Shown: positions 5,512-6,894 of the stretch, one piece after another
Position numbering within the stretch: position 1 is the stretch's first letter
Layout: every line of letters starts with the position of its first letter
Made by a program: the position numbers and the translations under genes
Assembly (NCBI GenBank): GCA_001787035.1
Contig: MFUY01000007.1
Coordinates: 1-6,894 of the forward strand
Direction: 5' to 3'
Source of the DNA: Candidatus Nomurabacteria bacterium RIFCSPLOWO2_01_FULL_41_12
GTDB lineage: Bacteria; Patescibacteriota; Minisyncoccia; Phycocordibacterales; UBA9973
DNA: 6,894 nucleotides
Notes under the pieces: model-generated
The model's input: the letters and a program-made list of their open reading frames with translations, nothing else
Database searches by the model: none
What the model was told of the DNA's origin: nothing

Positions 5512-6894
5512 ATGATGAAAAAAACAAGATTATCTTTCAGCTCATTAAGCAAGGACCCTAACCCCCAAGAGAGTGTTTCTTCCCGCGGAGCAGCGAGCGG
5601 ACCTGCCCGCAATGCTACGCATAGCGTTGCAGGCGGGGAACATAAAAATACGGAGAGAGCGGGAGACAGAAAAAAGCCGATGAAGAGCTCTACTTACCAG
5701 TACTCCAAAAAAAGATACGGACAGGGAGGACGATCTCGTTCTTTTGGCGGGAAAACTCAATATAAAAACCAAAATAGCGCGAAAAACGTAAGCATTCCTC
5801 CGCCGGGAGCTGGCATAATCCGCGTCATTCCACTGGGAGGAGTGGAAGAAATAGGCAAGAATATGACTGCTATAGAGATCGGGGAAGATATCATTGTGAT
5901 TGACGCGGGTATGCACTTTTCCAATGAAGCGACCCCCGGGGTAGACTATGTCATCCCCAACACGACCTATCTTGAAGAAAGAAAAGAAAAAATACGCGCG
6001 CTCATCATAACGCACGGGCATTTGGATCACATTGGAGGCGTGCCCTTGGTCTTATCGCGCATCGGCAACCCGCCGGTTTATTCTAGAAATCTTTCCATCC
6101 TGATGATGAGAAAGCGCCAGGCTGAATTCCCGCACCTGCCGGCGATGAAAGAAAATATAGTTGAAAAGGACTCGACGATAACCTGCGGAAAGATAAAAAT
6201 AAGATTCTTCGGAGTTACTCATACTATCCCGGATTCAATGGGTATAATTGTGGAAACGGAGCATGGATGGATTGTCACTCCGGGAGACTACAAGCTTGAC
6301 CAAGTGGATGGGGTCGTTTCTAAAGAAGAGGAAAAGGAATATTCTATTTTTGATAAAGCACGTGTGCTTCTTTTAATGACTGATTCCACTAATATTGAAA
6401 ATGAGGGTTTCTCTCTACCAGAGGTAAAAGTGCACCAAGGACTTGAAAATTTGATAAAAAAAATAAATGGTCGGATAATTATCGCCGCTTTCGCTTCGCA
6501 CATTACCCGATTGTCTCATGTAGTAAAATTTGCCGAGTCTTTGGGTAGAAAAATAGTGCTGGACGGACGCTCGATGAAAACAAATATCGAGGTGGCTATA
6601 GAAGCTGGATTATTTGCTCCTAAAAAAGGCACTATCATACCAATAGAAGAAGCGAGTAATTACCCTCCGAACAAAGTCGTTATCTTGATGACCGGCGCCC
6701 AAGGCGAGGAGTTTGCATCGCTCAACCGCGCGGCCAACAAAACGCACACAAAATTTTTGCTTCACAAGGGAGACACGATAATACTCTCGGCTTCTATCAT
6801 TCCGGGAAATGAGAGAGCAGTGGAAAAAATGAAAGACGGCCTGACCAGGCAGGGTGCGCGCATCATCAGCTATCGCACCGCCGGCGAGGATTTC
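5512..6894 (+). CDS. rnj: Ribonuclease J, 5' part, cut by window end
   Basis: The frame is open from ATG at 5512 through 461 codons to the right edge, so the C-terminus is missing. RNase J is a cytoplasmic metallo-beta-lactamase/beta-CASP nuclease with 5'-3' exonuclease and endonuclease activity in mRNA decay and rRNA maturation. The catalytic core starts near residue 101 (IIRVIPLGGVEEIGKN). Metal-site motifs are HGHLDHIGG (His168, His170, Asp172, His173), THTIPDS (His237) and TPGDYK (Asp259). The beta-CASP part shows TDSTN (290-294), FASH (327-330), GRSM (352-355), TGAQGE (394-399) and PGNE (431-434). About 95 residues precede the core, rich in Ser, Gly, Lys and Arg and probably disordered. 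No ribosome binding site precedes 5512; the second codon is also ATG. An internal ATG at 5680 (Met57), with GGGAG 14 bases upstream, is a possible start and would leave the palindrome at 5602 untranslated. Confidence 0.93.
   Translation, partial: MMKKTRLSFSSLSKDPNPQESVSSRGAASGPARNATHSVAGGEHKNTERAGDRKKPMKSSTYQYSKKRYGQGGRSRSFGGKTQYKNQNSAKNVSIPPPGAGIIRVIPLGGVEEIGKNMTAIEIGEDIIVIDAGMHFSNEATPGVDYVIPNTTYLEERKEKIRALIITHGHLDHIGGVPLVLSRIGNPPVYSRNLSILMMRKRQAEFPHLPAMKENIVEKDSTITCGKIKIRFFGVTHTIPDSMGIIVETEHGWIVTPGDYKLDQVDGVVSKEEEKEYSIFDKARVLLLMTDSTNIENEGFSLPEVKVHQGLENLIKKINGRIIIAAFASHITRLSHVVKFAESLGRKIVLDGRSMKTNIEVAIEAGLFAPKKGTIIPIEEASNYPPNKVVILMTGAQGEEFASLNRAANKTHTKFLLHKGDTIILSASIIPGNERAVEKMKDGLTRQGARIISYRTAGEDF
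5602..5637. repeat. GC-rich imperfect palindrome in the rnj N-terminal region
   Basis: Two adjacent 18-base arms (5602-5619 and 5620-5637) fold onto each other with 14 Watson-Crick pairs, 2 G-T wobbles and 2 mismatches around a central ACGCAT. The 56 bases from 5582 to 5637 contain 40 G or C by my count, in an otherwise AT-rich region. If translation starts at 5512 it encodes residues 31-42, PARNATHSVAGG, without a stop. It resembles REP-like or Rickettsia-type palindromic elements that sit in frame inside genes; that identity is inferred. Confidence 0.6.

Noticed and set aside
5545..6030. A 161-codon minus-strand open frame opposite the start of rnj
   Set aside because: It lies antisense to conserved RNase J motifs, has low-complexity Ser/Phe/Arg content, and shows no promoter.
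1..6894. Defence system, CRISPR array, transposon or other new multi-gene cassette
   Set aside because: No spaced direct repeats, transposase, nuclease-helicase or toxin-antitoxin genes are visible; except for the fragment at the left edge, every substantial gene fits a known family.

Overview
The window looks like bacterial chromosome from a reduced-genome member of the Candidate Phyla Radiation (Patescibacteria, most like Parcubacteria). This placement is inferred, not proved. It rests on the moderately AT-rich, tightly packed genes, a matrixin-type membrane protease with a coiled-coil insert, a family-5 solute-binding protein anchored by a transmembrane helix instead of a lipid, the order secG - binding protein - RNase J, and the absence of any convincing Shine-Dalgarno site. 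No rRNA, tRNA, CRISPR array, insertion sequence or phage gene is visible.

Layout. At the left edge is the 5' end of an unrecognised minus-strand gene (1-103). It diverges from a plus-strand SemiSWEET-type sugar transporter gene (188-442). The SemiSWEET gene converges, with overlapping stop codons, on a three-gene minus-strand operon. In transcription order this operon encodes a PhoU-like DUF47 protein (2325-1669), a PiT-family phosphate permease (1665-664) and a DUF167/YggU protein (660-439), with 3-nt gaps. Next comes a minus-strand membrane-anchored matrixin-like zinc protease (3400-2393). It diverges from a plus-strand run of secG (3466-3708), a family-5 substrate-binding protein (3739-5502) and ribonuclease J (5512 to beyond the right edge).

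How the genes fit together. The theme is the cell envelope and uptake of nutrients: sugar facilitation, phosphate import with its usual accessory protein, a Sec translocon subunit beside an exported binding protein, and an extracytoplasmic protease. RNase J (RNA processing and decay) is the housekeeping exception.

Main points of interest. (1) All five genes that begin a transcription unit have a -10-like hexamer ending exactly six bases before the start codon. This puts the predicted transcription start on the first base of the start codon and implies leaderless mRNAs. The downstream operon genes lack the pattern. (2) Two coding regions (the protease and the N-terminal extension of RNase J) contain GC-rich imperfect palindromes that keep the frame open, resembling palindromic elements inserted into genes. 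(3) The protease fold appears split by a long antiparallel coiled-coil hairpin. No wholly new multi-gene system is evident; most genes belong to known families.
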